From: Brucella cytisi
GTDB taxonomy: Bacteria; Pseudomonadota; Alphaproteobacteria; Rhizobiales; Rhizobiaceae
Length of the DNA stretch: 64,000 nt
Direction of reading: 5' to 3'
Assembly (NCBI GenBank): GCA_012103075.1
Contig: JAAVLQ010000003.1
Coordinates: 1,116,001-1,180,000 of the forward strand
Shown here piece after piece: positions 40,160 through 49,496 of this stretch; position 1 is the first letter of the stretch; the number at the start of each line of letters is the position of its first letter. The notes beneath the pieces are model-generated. The model did no database searches. It worked only from the letters and a program-made list of their open reading frames with translations, and was not told where the DNA came from. The position numbers and the translations under genes are program-made.

Positions 40160-41952
40160 TTACTGCTTTTCATCAGCCGCCAGTGCGAGCTGCCCTTTAC
40201 GCACCAACGGGCTGTTTTCGATATTCTCGCGAATGCGTGTGCTACCGGGTGTATTCGGCAGCGCTTTCGCTAGATTGCGGGCGTAATCTGTGGGCAATAC
40301 CGGCGGCAGCATCGGCACGTACCGGTCGACCTTTGCCTCTATGACTACAGGCCCGTTGATTGCAAACGCCTCGTCCAGCACGGCTTCGATTTGTTCATAT
40401 GTTTCGATGGTGAAACCCCGGGCACCCATGGATACCGCGGCGTTCGCAAAATCAATAGGCGCCAGTTCACATGCGAATTGCGGGTTGCCAAGAAACATCA
40501 TTTGTTCCCAAGCTATCTGATTGAGCATCCCATTGTTGATAACCAATAGCTTGAGTGACAGTCCGTGGCGGACGGCGGTCGAAAACTCACCCATCTGCAT
40601 AGCGAAACCGCCATCGCCCACTACACCGTAAAGCGGCCTGTTCGGATAAGCGATGCCCGCGGCGATCGCAAATGGGATGGCAGAGGCCATCGAGGCAAGT
40701 GCGCCCGAGACGGCAAAATCATTGTCGAGACTGAGATGTATATGTCGCGCGGCAAGTTCCGTGTTCTGGCCGGAATCGGCCACGAGTATACCGTTATCTG
40801 CAATGCGCTGACCGAAGGCTTTTTACGACAGCCGCAGGCTTGAGCGTTGTGCCGGCATGCTCCTCTATCTGGATGAGCTTGTCGCGCCAATCGCGCATTC
40901 TATGTTGAGACTCGTTCAGAAATGTGCGTTCTTCTTTTCGATGCAACCGTTTGTTAAGCTTGCAAAGCGTCGCTTTTTTGCGTCTCCGACGAGGCCGGCT
41001 TCAATGGGATAACGCAACCCCAAGCGCTGTCCGTCGACGTCGATCTGCACTGCGCGAGCTTCGTCCGGATCGGGATAGTATTCAATGTAGGGAAGGTCGA
41101 CCCGACGATCAGCAACGCGTCGCAACGTTTCATGATTGCCTGCGAAGGTTCGGTTCCCAAAATACCGATGCCGCCGGTGCAGTGCGGATGCGCATCCGCC
41201 ATCACCGTCTTACCGAGCAGCGCCTTGGCGACCGGAGCAGCGAGCAGATCGGCAGTGCACTGGAGTTCCTCACGAGCGCCGATAGCGCCACGTCCCACGA
41301 GGATCGCCACTCGTTCGGAACTGTTTAAGATTTCAACGGCACGATCAAGCTCGTCCGGATCAGGTACTGGGAGCCCGGAAAACGTCACGTTCGGTACATG
41401 ACTGGGGCGATTACGGCGTGATCGCTTGCTTTCCGCAAGTGTTACCTCCTGCACGTCGCTGGCGATGGAAAGATGCGCGACACCGCGCTTTGAAAGGGCA
41501 GAACGACAGGCCAAGCTCGCGACATTCTGCATATGGGCCGCATCCCGGACAGCTACGTTATATAGCGAGACATCCCTGAAGATCTGGACTAGATCGACAT
41601 CCTGCTGAGTGAAGGTATGCTGGAGATCATGAAACTGCATGCCGGTGATGGCAAGTACCGGCAATTGGTCAAGCTTGGCATCGTAAAGGCCTGTCAGAAG
41701 ATTTGTACCGCCCGGTCCAGAGGTCGCAAGGCAGACACCCAGTCGACCCGTTGCACGGGCATAGCCGGAGGCCATGAAGGCTGCAGACGCCTCATGGCGT
41801 ACCTGCACGAACTGGATTCTATGTTGTCGGATGCGAAGCGCCTCCATAATCCCGTTGATCCCGTCACCCGGCAGGCCAAAAACGACTTTCACTCCCCACT
41901 CTATAAGGGTCTCGACGAGAACGTCGGAGGCATTGTGTGATTGAGCTGTCAC
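40160..41952 (-). CDS. thiamine-diphosphate enzyme, pyruvate oxidase/acetolactate synthase-like (frameshifts)
   Basis: About 595 residues. N-terminal domain: WGVKVVFGLPGDGINGIMEA, catalytic glutamate in QVRHEASAAFMASGYARATG, and ATSGPGGTNLLTGLYDAKLD. A middle domain follows, and the C-terminal domain has the ThDP motif VVGDGGFAMQMGEFSTAVRH with NN. PoxB-like enzymes make acetate or acetyl phosphate from pyruvate. Frame slips near 41060 and 40825. The GTG start has AAGGAG six bases upstream. A GGAAC-N16-AGTT promoter lies 37-61 bases upstream, tying it to the stress genes to the right. Confidence 0.85.
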
Positions 41953-41988
41953 GATCGGCTCCTTAATACGAAATGTAATCGCACCTCT

Positions 41989-42013
41989 AACTTGCGAAAA
42001 CTTGGTCGGTTCC
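41989..42013 (-). promoter_or_regulatory. EcfG-type promoter for the TPP enzyme
   Basis: On the minus strand GGAAC, 16 bases, AGTT(A), 37 bases before the start codon. This matches the alphaproteobacterial general-stress sigma consensus GGAAC-N16/17-(C/N)GTT. Confidence 0.6.
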
Positions 42014-42234
42014 TCAGTCTATTGTGAGAGTAAGCGCTGAGGGGAGGCACATACATGAGCTCCACTGTCACTATTTCAGAACGCTGCCCGGAAGTCGAAA
42101 CGCCCGGATCCGGAGCAGAAACCAGATGGCTGATCAGAAATCTGAATACTGCTATTCGTCTCCATGGATGACGACATGGAGAGTTTAATCGCTCAATAAA
42201 CGCCCGGTACGTGATGTTCACCCTTGAGAAAACT

Positions 42235-42433
42235 TCATGGTCCGCCAGCCATTGCGCCGACAACGACCAAAACAATTGAATCGACGTCGATTAAACCCTT
42301 GACGGCCACCGGTCCTCTTGCCGCTGCACGCTGAGGCGAAGTGTGTCTCAGCGGCTTGCCGTTCGAGCTCTTCGATGACGGCGTTTGCGGCCTTTGCTTC
42401 CATCGTTTCTCCAACCATATCGCGGATACCCAT
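42235..42433 (-). CDS. small hypothetical protein (frameshift)
   Basis: From an ATG at 42433 (GGGAG nine bases upstream) a frame starts MGIRDMVGETMEAKAANAVI and EELERQAAETH, then slips near 42330 into AVKGLIDVDSIVLVVVGAMA. About 65 residues in total, with a C-terminal hydrophobic stretch. No family recognised; it lies between two stress-promoter-linked genes. Confidence 0.35.
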
Positions 42434-42723
42434 TTCAAGATAACTCCCATTCTTGCGCTCGCAGCCGTCTCTGCATTCGTGTTTGAGCCGGTGGCTCAGA
42501 GCGCGGGCAAACAAATGCAACTTTGTACCGAGCACCCATATGGTTGCCACGTTGCCGGCAAGACGGACGTAGATCAGGCAACAAGGCCGGCGTCCGATGA
42601 TTGATGCGTGTACATCTCTTAACTGTAACAGTTCAAGATTGTTCCGCCTTTAAGAAGCGGGCTGCAGTCGGTAATCGCCAGATAGTCTAAAAGTAATGGC
42701 CCCTCGGGATTTGCACTGGAAAT

Positions 42724-42748
42724 GGAACCGGCGACTGAAATAAAAGTT
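42724..42748 (+). promoter_or_regulatory. EcfG-type promoter for the Nudix gene
   Basis: GGAAC, 16 bases, AGTT, 27 bases before the ATG of the Nudix hydrolase. Same spacing as the other sites of this region. Confidence 0.6.
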
Positions 42749-42774
42749 GGGTGCCTTTGACGAGGACATTCAAT

Positions 42775-43278
42775 ATGAGCTCGGGAAAATGGAAAAGTCG
42801 TCTCCGGAAGGCAAAAGCGGGTACAGAGCTTGAGCAGGTCGCCGCACTTCCTTATCGCTTCGATAACGGGCGGCTGGAGATTTTGCTCCTGACAACCCGC
42901 CGTACCCGGAGGTTTACCTTGCCTAAGGGTTGGCCAATGAAAAAGAAAAGCCTTGGTGAAGCAGCAAGCATAGAAGCGCGGGAAGAAGCAGGGCTTGAAG
43001 GTGATCTCTCCACCGACCCAATCGGTCATTTCTTCTATTGGAAGCGTCTACAAAAAGTGTTTGTCCCCGTCAAAGTAAGGGTTTTTCCGCTATATGTAAG
43101 GAGGGAATTCGCCAACTGGCGGGAAGACAAGGAACGTTATCGTAAATGGCTGTTCCCGGATGAAGCTCGGCTTCTGATCGATGAGCCAGAACTTGTTAGC
43201 CTTCTCGAGACTCTCGATGGAACTGTTACCAAACGGGATCAGGCTGGCAAAGTGGGACACATGGACAAAGAACGCTAA
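42775..43278 (+). CDS. Nudix hydrolase
   Basis: Intact, 167 residues. It begins AALPYRFDNGRLEILLLTTR and has a Nudix helix LGEAASIEAREEAGLEG, with the loop before it (TLPKGWPMKKKS) as in diphosphoinositol-polyphosphate/ADP-ribose type enzymes. REEAGLEG supplies the metal-binding glutamates. GAGGA precedes the ATG. It is likely a housecleaning enzyme against damaged or signalling nucleotides. A tiny membrane-protein gene follows 25 bases later. Confidence 0.9.
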   Translation: MSSGKWKSRLRKAKAGTELEQVAALPYRFDNGRLEILLLTTRRTRRFTLPKGWPMKKKSLGEAASIEAREEAGLEGDLSTDPIGHFFYWKRLQKVFVPVKVRVFPLYVRREFANWREDKERYRKWLFPDEARLLIDEPELVSLLETLDGTVTKRDQAGKVGHMDKER

Positions 43279-43302
43279 CTGCATTCCGGATTGGAGATAC
43301 TA

Positions 43303-43437
43303 ATGAAACTCCTGCTTTGGGTTTTTCTGGGCATAATGGTCCTGTTGATGGCAGTGGCGTTGTTGCGCGGAATCGACCGGAATTCGATTAGCGAGCAAAA
43401 CTCACCGCATTCCCTGCAGACCGATCCGCCGAACTGA
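43303..43437 (+). CDS. 44-residue membrane protein
   Basis: One hydrophobic helix (KLLLWVFLGIMVLLMAVALL) then a polar tail RGIDRNSISEQNSPHSLQ. TTGGAG lies five bases before the ATG. It follows the Nudix gene in the same direction and likely shares its stress promoter. No family known to me. Confidence 0.6.
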   Translation: MKLLLWVFLGIMVLLMAVALLRGIDRNSISEQNSPHSLQTDPPN

Positions 43438-43484
43438 TTTCGCGCAGTAAAAAGACCTAAGATACTTCTGGATCGAGACGCTAA

Positions 43485-44032
43485 ATGTTGCAAATTTTTT
43501 TTTTTTGACAGAGACGCAAAATACGTTGCACCGGAACTTATTGGGTGGAAGTTTTTCGTTGACGGGGTAGGAGGCATGATTGTCGAAACCGAAGCCTATG
43601 GCCGACACGATCCTGCTTCTCATAGCTTCAAAGGCCCGGGTCTCAAAACAAATCGATGTTTGGTACTCACGGAAGGTCATATATCTATCGAATCTACGGC
43701 TTATACTGGTGCATGAATTTCGTTTGTGCCAATGCTTCCGCCGTGCTTCTTCGTGCGATTGCTCCGCTGAAGGGAATAGAACTGATGGAAAAGCGAAGAA
43801 ACACCAACCGTATCTCTGATTTGTGTTCTGGACCGGTAAACTCTCTATTGCCTTGGCCCTAACCGGTAAACTGGACGGGGCCTCACTTGCGGAGGAGCCG
43901 TTTTCGCTCGAACCTCGTTGTCACGAGTTTCGGATAGAATGCGGTGAACGCATCGGGATAAGATTCGCGAAAGATCAGCAACTAAGGTTTTGGCTTTCCC
44001 AAAGCCCTTATGTAAGTCGACACGGGTCTTAG
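43485..44032 (+). CDS. 3-methyladenine DNA glycosylase, AAG/Mpg family (frameshifts)
   Basis: About 180 residues. FFDRDAKYVAPELIGWKFF, the catalytic glutamate in IVETEAYGRHDPASHS, then MFGTHGRSYIYRIYGLYWCM, LLRAIAPLKGIELM and, after a slip, GERIGIRFAKDQQLRFW. It removes alkylated purines from DNA. The start ATG is followed by a run of 12 Ts where 11 keep frame; two further slips near 43650 and 43845. It lies downstream of the Nudix genes in the stress island. Confidence 0.85.
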
Positions 44033-44494
44033 CCCGCCACACTTATACTGTGTCGGAAAAACAATCTTAGCCGCAGCGTCGCAATGGTAAACTCCTCAAG
44101 GCTGCGAGGATTGGATCACAAAAATCACCTGCCGGGCTCAGGCACCGGCAAAACCAGTTTATCCACATAACAACCCATTGGGGACGAATTGTCATTGCAG
44201 TTTGCGGTGCGTTTTATCCGGACGTTGTTTTTATGGGCCAACTTGGATGTTGCCAGACAAGCTAGTACAAGCTCAGTAGATCTTAACGCTTTGCCGCATC
44301 GCTTTCCGCAAACGTTCTCTCCAGAAACTGCTCGGTCGTCGCATCGAGGTGAGCCTTGAGCCAATCGGCCATGGCGATCTCTTCCTGTAGGCTCTGCTCG
44401 CACGCCTGCACAATATCTTCTTCATTTAGTCTCCGGGCAGCCGCGATCAGTATAGTATATGAAGCAATTTCCATGTTCTCGAACGCAAAACTGG

Positions 44495-45309
44495 CTAGCG
44501 CTCGTGGACAAAGGGTATCCATAGTTTGACTGCAGCGATTGCGACGAAACCGAGGTAGGATTCCTTGGTCTTGTCGTATCGGGTTGCGACCCGTCGCCAG
44601 TTCTTGAGCTTGTTGAAGAGGCGCTCGATCTGATTGCGCCATTTGTATTTGGCTTTGTCGTGCGGGATTGGTTGGCGTCTGTTGCTCTTTGTCGGAATGA
44701 CGGCCTCGATATCGGCGCGGGCGATCTCTTCGCGAATGGCGTCAGCGTCGTACCCCTTGTCGGCGAGGAACGCCTCGATCCGGTCGGAGATCATCCGGAA
44801 CAAAGGCGCGAAGCCTTGGGTGTCATGCGTTTGTCCGGGCGTCAGGACAAAGCCGAGCGGTCGGCCTTTCGCATCGCACCGGGCATGGAGCCCGGTTGTG
44901 AAACCGCCGCGCGATCGGCCAAGCGCCTCGGTCTCTTGAGTCCCCTTTTTATGCCGACTGCACAATGGTGCGCCCGGACGACGGTGCTGTCGATCATGTC
45001 GGCACTTCGATCCCGTTCCACCAGTTCGGCCAGTGTCTCAAGCATTGCCTCGAAAACACCGGTCTCGACCCAGCGTCGATATCGACGAAAGACGCTGTTC
45101 CACTTGCCGTATTCATCAGGCAGATGCCGCCATTGCGCTCCTGTGCGCGCCATCCACAGCATGCCTTCGAAATAACGCCGATTGTCCTGAGCAGGGCGGC
45201 ATCCACGCCCACTTTCAGCAGGTAGAAGCGGACTGATTACTGCCCATTCCTCGTCTGTCAAACCGATCCGTTCGCCCAAAGCAGCCTCCAAATGGTAGCT
45301 TTGAATCAA
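44495..45309 (-). CDS. IS427-group transposase, read by -1 frameshift
   Basis: OrfA (GLTDEEWAVISPLLPAESGR, RRWVETGVFEAMLETLAELV, first catalytic Asp in MIDSTVVRAHH) runs into an A5G4 run near 44950. There a -1 shift continues as GTQETEALGRSRGGFTTGLH, with the second Asp in FLADKGYDAD and the Glu in RNQIERLFNKLKNWRR. Both IS copies have the same run, so the shift is programmed, as in this group, not an error. The stop codon TAG is made from the duplicated target TA. Confidence 0.88.
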
Positions 45310-45345
45310 AAATCGATTCCGCAGTCAACCTTTGTCCACGAGCGC
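44498..45345 (-). mobile_element. IS5 family, IS427-group insertion sequence, copy 1 (848 bp)
   Basis: Terminal inverted repeats GCGCTCGTGGACAAAGG / CCTTTGTCCACGAGCGC lie at both ends, flanked by TA on each side (target CTAG). It is inserted in the DUF892 gene. A second copy at 54896-55742 is identical by eye except one missing base. Confidence 0.92.
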
Positions 45346-45667
45346 TAGAGAACCTTTGAGAACCTCGTCGCCGGCAAAAAACCGCTGAATGATTGTGCTA
45401 TTGCCATAAGTTTTCCACCAGTGTCCTTCAACGTGGACGCATCTCCTCCCAATTGCTCCAGACAAAGTTCAAGTCGCTCTGCCCGGATTTTGGTTTCTTC
45501 AAGATGTGAACGTATGCGCTGGGCTAGTTCAGGATAATTCTCCGGGCGGCCAATGAGCCCGTTCAGCATGGTCTTGGCCTGTTCTTCCATAGCGTGAGCA
45601 TCACGAAGCCATTGGACGAGCCAATCTCGGGTATCAGACATGGCTTTCTCCTTTTCTATGAAGGTCT

Positions 45668-45692
45668 AACCCTCTCAAATAAGCGTTGTTCC
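45668..45692 (-). promoter_or_regulatory. EcfG-type promoter for the DUF892 gene
   Basis: Minus strand GGAAC, 16 bases, GGTT(A), 27 bases before the DUF892 start codon. It lies back to back with a plus-strand site 11 bases away. Confidence 0.65.
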
Positions 45693-45702
45693 ATCTATCG
45701 AG

Positions 45703-45727
45703 GGAACGAACCGCATTTCCGGATGTT
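45703..45727 (+). promoter_or_regulatory. EcfG-type promoter for the DUF1269-like gene
   Basis: GGAAC, 16 bases, TGTT(A), 30 bases before the ATG at 45757. Confidence 0.6.
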
Positions 45728-45756
45728 AGGCGAACCACACGAAAAGGATCATTTCT

Positions 45757-46263
45757 ATGCGGACCGTCAGCGCATTATTTTCCAACACTCTTCAGGCCAA
45801 AATTACCGTTGCAGCTTTGATAGCATCAGGGATCCGCGCGGAAGAAATTTCCATCATCTCCAATGGGGATGAGGGAAGTTTGACAGAAAACGCTACGGGC
45901 GTCGCCGCCGGTACGGGGGCCGTGGTGGGCGGAGCAGCCGGATTGCTCACGGGACTGGGTCTAATGGCTATTCCGGCGTTGGGGCCCATCGTGGCTGCGG
46001 GTTGGCTCGCGAGCACTCTGACAGGAGCGGTGAGTGGGGCTGCTATCGGCGGCATCGCAGGAAAGGTTTATCATTCTCTCATCGAAGCGGGTCTGAGCGA
46101 AACCGACGCAAACATCTATTCCGCCGGAATAGAGCAGGGCGGAACGTTTCTTGCAGTTCGAGTATCTGACGAGCAGTACATGGATGCTGAGCGAATTCTC
46201 GACAAGGCAAGAAGCTTTACAGACCACGACGTTAATTCATTACCGGGAGCGCCGACGGCATAA
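45757..46263 (+). CDS. DUF1269-like stress protein with glycine-zipper membrane segment
   Basis: Intact, 168 residues. An N-terminal domain (SALFSNTLQAKITVAALIAS, IRAEEISIISNGDEG) like general-stress protein 17M, then a Gly/Ala-rich segment (TGAVVGGAAGLLTGLGLMAI, GAVSGAAIGGIAGKVYHSL) forming two membrane-inserting stretches, and a C-terminal domain (GIEQGGTFLAVRVSDEQYMD). Such proteins are abundant in stressed alphaproteobacteria; the biochemical role is unknown. GAC-rich leader, AAGGATC upstream of the ATG. Confidence 0.85.
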   Translation: MRTVSALFSNTLQAKITVAALIASGIRAEEISIISNGDEGSLTENATGVAAGTGAVVGGAAGLLTGLGLMAIPALGPIVAAGWLASTLTGAVSGAAIGGIAGKVYHSLIEAGLSETDANIYSAGIEQGGTFLAVRVSDEQYMDAERILDKARSFTDHDVNSLPGAPTA

Positions 46264-46302
46264 TCATCTTGTTTCCAAGAGTGACGAAGGAAAGGGTACA
46301 CA

Positions 46303-46377
46303 ATGGCTGAGGCCCGGCGCACCTATGCAGAAGACTGGGCCTACAATCGTTTTAGCAAAGCAAATTTGGCGTTTTAG
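46303..46377 (+). CDS. possible 24-residue peptide
   Basis: MAEARRTYAEDWAYNRFSKA (24 residues in all) has AAGGAAAGGG ten bases upstream and lies 40 bases after the DUF1269-like gene. It may be a real tiny gene or the start of a longer one lost to an indel. Confidence 0.3.
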   Translation: MAEARRTYAEDWAYNRFSKANLAF

Positions 46378-46528
46378 TGCTGGGCGGCACCAAGATTGGC
46401 CCGGTCGATAAAGTAAAGGCGAGCTAAAAGCGTTCACATTCCTTTCGTTCTGAAACGGGGACTTACGGGCATTCTGTATACTAATTGCGGGGCTACTGTA
46501 ACTGAGCGAGGCAAACCAGATAAAACTT

Positions 46529-46849
46529 CTACGATTTTGGGTCGGCGGAAGCCGGAATGGTTGACGTCGTGACGGAAACGGGGTCGCTCGCAGGGAATGT
46601 ATCTTTAAGCCCCTTATCCGGGGCCTCGTTCTCATCATCGCGTTTGACATGTTCGATAGCTTTGCCGAGTTCCACCTCTCCGAATTTTACGGCATGAACC
46701 ATGTACGCCATGGCCCGCTCGAGAAGCGCGTTGCGCGTTTCTTCCCCATCGTCTGTAAGGAAGATCAAAATCTTCTCGTCAGCTTCGCCAACAAATTCTA
46801 CGACCCGGGGAGACTCTTCCGGACGCACATTAACTGTTAAAATGTTCAT
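46529..46849 (-). CDS. small conserved hypothetical protein with DTFPASDPVSV tail
   Basis: Intact, 106 residues. An N-terminal alpha/beta part (MNILTVNVRPEESPRVVEFV, KILIFLTDDGEETRNALLER) and a disordered C-terminus with KGLKDTFPASDPVSVTTSTI. The DTFPASDPVS motif is frequent at the ends of small Rhizobiales stress proteins. GAGGATCA lies just before the ATG. No catalytic residues evident. Confidence 0.7.
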   Translation of the reverse strand: MNILTVNVRPEESPRVVEFVGEADEKILIFLTDDGEETRNALLERAMAYMVHAVKFGEVELGKAIEHVKRDDENEAPDKGLKDTFPASDPVSVTTSTIPASADPKS

Positions 46850-47495
46850 TTGATCCTCATTCAGACGGTTCCACTTTAATAATAATTTCTGGAAGAATTG
46901 AAACGGTTGACGCGAAGAGCGTATTCGGTGACCATATTCACGACCAGAGCCGTGCTAAAACAACAACTGACCGGGGCTAGAATGTTCCATTCAGTTCTCT
47001 TTGTAGGAGGCGTTTTCAAAAGAATGTCATCAATGCCACCGTACGAGTGGACTGGATAAAGCATCGCTGCCAAGAACCAGAATTTGGCCCAGCGGGCGCA
47101 TCCTCATTCTAGTGCAGACGCGCGCCTCCTTTCGTAAAATGACCCGTATTCCCGTTACGTTTCAACTGGACAGCCTACCCGTGGTGTACCGATGGATTGG
47201 CCAATAATCGCGCGGGCCATTAAGTCCGGTTTTCTAATTGCAAAAGGTTGCTTTCAGGAGCGCAATCCAGACTTCGGTACATGTCGGAAATTCCATATTT
47301 AATGGTTGAGAGAGTTTAAGATTTACCTGTTTGCTGTGTTGAACGGAGACGCAGTGCGAGATCAAGACGATATCTTGGGGAACCTGAACGGCAGATCGTT
47401 ATGCGACCGCGAGGTGAGGGATCCGGGACTCTAAACACAGTCCGGGCAAAAACAATGGCTCTTTCATGTGTTTAACGGGGCCCTGAAGGTATCTT
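46850..47495. other. 650 bases without a supported gene
   Basis: No frame with a ribosome site and recognisable content. It ends at the IS3 element. Confidence 0.4.
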
Positions 47496-47548
47496 TGAAC
47501 CGCGCCGGGTTTGCCGGAGGCTCCAACTCGTGAGAAAGTGGAGCCGAT

Positions 47549-47875
47549 ATGAGCAAGACGACCAACAAATTTTCACCTGAAGTTCGTGACCGAGCCATCC
47601 GCATGGTTTTGGACCATGAGGCTGAGCATCCATCCCGGTGGGCGGCAGTTTCATCCATAGCCGCCAAGATTGGCTGCTCGGCACATACGCTGCATGAGTG
47701 GGTGAAGAAAGCCGATGTTGACAGCGGCAAACGAGCAGGCCTTCCAAGCGATGTCGCCGAGAAGATGAAGGCCCTTGAGCGGGAGAACCGCGAGCTTCGA
47801 CAGGCCAATGAGATTTTGCGCAAGGCGTCGGCTTATTTTGCCCGGGCGGAGCTCGACCGCCCACTGAAGCGATGA
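47549..47875 (+). CDS. IS3-family transposase OrfA
   Basis: Intact, 108 residues. Helix-turn-helix (SPEVRDRAIRMVLDHEAEHP, AAKIGCSAHTLHEWVKKADV) and a leucine-zipper-like helix (MKALERENRELRQANEILRK ASAYFA). It binds the IS ends. Its stop overlaps the OrfB start, the place where IS3 elements make a fused transposase by frameshifting. Confidence 0.92.
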   Translation: MSKTTNKFSPEVRDRAIRMVLDHEAEHPSRWAAVSSIAAKIGCSAHTLHEWVKKADVDSGKRAGLPSDVAEKMKALERENRELRQANEILRKASAYFARAELDRPLKR

Positions 47876-48775
47876 TTTCCTTCATCGACGAACACCGCTC
47901 AAAATTCGGGGTCGAGCCGATCTGCAGGCTGCTGCCGATTGCCCCGTCCGCTTACTATGACGCCATCGCCAAGCGCACGGACGTGGACCGCCTGTCGGTC
48001 CGCGCTCGTCGCGACGCGGCAATGAAGGTCGAGATACGCCGAGTGTTCAATGAGAATTTCCAAGTCTACGGCGTGCGGAAAGTATGGCGGCAGTTGCAGC
48101 GGGAAGGCTTCGACATAGCTCGATGCACTGTTTCTCGGCTTATGAGAATGATGGGTCTCGGGGCATTATCCGTGGAAAGCCCGTCAAAACGACCGTGCCT
48201 GACAAGGCCGCTCTATGTCCGCTCGACCGCGTGAACCGCCAGTTCTGCGCTCCCGCGCCGAACATGTTGTGGCTTTCCGATTTCACGTATGTAGCCACTT
48301 GGCAAGGCTTCGTTTACGTCGCTTTCGTGATCGACGCGTTCGCCCGCCGCATCGTCGGCTGGCGGGCGAGCCGAACCGCTCATGCGGGTTTCGTCCTTGA
48401 TGCCCGGACCGGGCACTCCATGACCGGCGGCCAGTCCATCGCGGTGGTCTCATCCACCACTCCGACAGGGGTGTTCAATACGTATCGATCAAGTATTCCG
48501 AACGGCTGGCGGAGGCAGGCATCGAGCCTTCCGTTGGAAGCGTCGGCGACAGTTACGACAACGCTCTCGCCGAAACGATCAACGGCCTCTACAAGGCCGA
48601 GGTCATCCATCGGCGGGGACCATGGCGCAATTTCGAAGCCGTGGAGTTCGCCACACTCGAATGGGTGGATTGGTTCAACAACCGGCGTCTTCTGGAGCCC
48701 ATAGGAAACATTCCGCCTGCCGAAGCCGAAGAACGTTACTATGCCATGCTGGACGCGCCAGCCATGGCCGCATAA
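47872..48775 (+). CDS. IS3-family transposase OrfB, DDE integrase (frameshifts)
   Basis: About 300 residues. HTH_21 domain (MISFIDEHRSKFGVEPICRL, FQVYGVRKVWRQLQREGFD), then the rve integrase core with the first Asp in MLWLSDFTYVATWQGFVYVA, the second in DSYDNALAETINGLYKAEV with the Glu, and WFNNRRLLEPIGNIPPAEAE at the end. Single-base slips near 48160, 48400 and 48470 break the frame, so activity of this copy is uncertain. Confidence 0.85.
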
Positions 48776-48841
48776 CTTAAACCAAACGGCCTCCGGCAAA
48801 CCCGGCGCGGTTCACTTTTTCTCTTAAAAGTCCAACTACAG

Positions 48842-49273
48842 TCAGGCGTCTTTCCCGTGTTTTTGAGCTCTTTTGGTTGCTTCGCGGAGTAAAGCTTCAA
48901 CGTTCACTTCGCTGCTATGTTGTTCGTCACTTTCCTCTTCGAGTGCTTTTCGTATCGCCTCGACTTCGTTCTCGGTGAGGTGTTCAATCCCGATAAGCTG
49001 GGATCTTGCGCCAGTTACGCTTCGAATAACTTCATCCAGTTTGGCTTCAACTGCGGTAGCATCACGGTTTTGCGAATTCTGGATAAGAAAAACCATCAAA
49101 AAGTTATGATCGTTGTAGCAGTGTTCACTACCAGCTGCCACGTATCGGAAAAATCGAATAATGGACCGGAGAGCGCCCACGCGGCGATAAAACCCGTTGC
49201 ACAACCGAACGCATAAGGGGTGCCGACAACCTCAGCGATTTTTTTCCGAAATATTAGTAAAGAACTTTTCCAT
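48842..49273 (-). CDS. low-affinity iron permease family protein (frameshifts)
   Basis: About 143 residues once frame is restored: MEKFFTNISEKIAEVVGTPY, AFGCATGFIAAWALSGPLFD, then TATTIITFLMVFLIQNSQNR and the conserved DATAVEAKLDEVIRSVTGAR, with an acidic C-terminal helix. Two membrane segments. The family name comes from yeast Fet4-like proteins; bacterial members are poorly studied. Slips occur in the A7 run near 49240 and near 49110. AAGGATCC precedes the ATG and a GGAAC-N17-AGTT promoter lies upstream. Confidence 0.8.
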
Positions 49274-49306
49274 AAGAGGATCCTTCGATACCTGCGACAC
49301 GATCCA

Positions 49307-49332
49307 AACTTTTAAATATTGCATCGGGTTCC
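49307..49332 (-). promoter_or_regulatory. EcfG-type promoter for the iron-permease-like gene
   Basis: Minus strand GGAAC, 17 bases, AGTT, 34 bases before the start codon at 49273. Confidence 0.55.
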
Positions 49333-49443
49333 CTCACGCGGCTGGTTTTGTCACCCGCGCGAGGTAGAAGTCTGGCTTCGGTTATCCAAATTTTTAAACG
49401 CAAAACCACCCGAAGACATTAACGGGAAAAGGTGAGTTATCCC

Positions 49444-49468
49444 GGAACCATTTCCGCATGAGTACATT
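49444..49468 (+). promoter_or_regulatory. possible EcfG-type promoter for the sigma gene
   Basis: GGAAC, 16 bases, CATT, 28 bases before the GTG at 49497. The -10 deviates from NGTT, so this is weaker than the others, but autoregulation of such sigma genes is common. Confidence 0.4.
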
Positions 49469-49496
49469 GAGTAATTGCGGGGACAGGAGAAGGACC

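Larger units (their letters stand above)
44283..45641 (-). pseudogene. DUF892 (YciE/YciF ferritin-like) gene split by an IS
   Basis: The N-terminal half (45345-45641: DTRDWLVQWLRDAHAMEEQA, LEETKIRAERLELCLEQLGG) and C-terminal half (44283-44497: FENMEIASYTILIAAARRLN, EEIAMADWLKAHLDATTEQF) are one DUF892 protein of about 170 residues, interrupted by the IS at 44498-45345. Removing the IS and one TA joins them in frame after one A-run correction near 45375 (FAGDEVLKGSL-A-SFAFENMEIA). Members are stress-induced, ferritin-like. A GGAAC-N16-GGTT promoter precedes it. Confidence 0.85.
47496..48814 (+). mobile_element. IS3-family insertion sequence (about 1319 bp)
   Basis: Inverted repeats TGAACCGCGCCGGGTTTGCC / GGCAAACCCGGCGCGGTTCA define the ends, flanked by a 3-bp duplication CTT on each side. 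It contains the two usual overlapping genes. It lies between the small DTFPASDPVS gene and the iron-permease-like gene, disrupting nothing recognisable. Confidence 0.9.

Noticed and set aside
44940..44960. Frame break in the IS427-group transposase treated as a sequencing error
   Set aside because: Both copies have the same A5G4 run and IS427-type elements use a programmed -1 shift here.
46868..46875. GGAAC on the minus strand before the gene at 46849
   Set aside because: A -10 at the right distance would fall on the start codon, and no NGTT is there.
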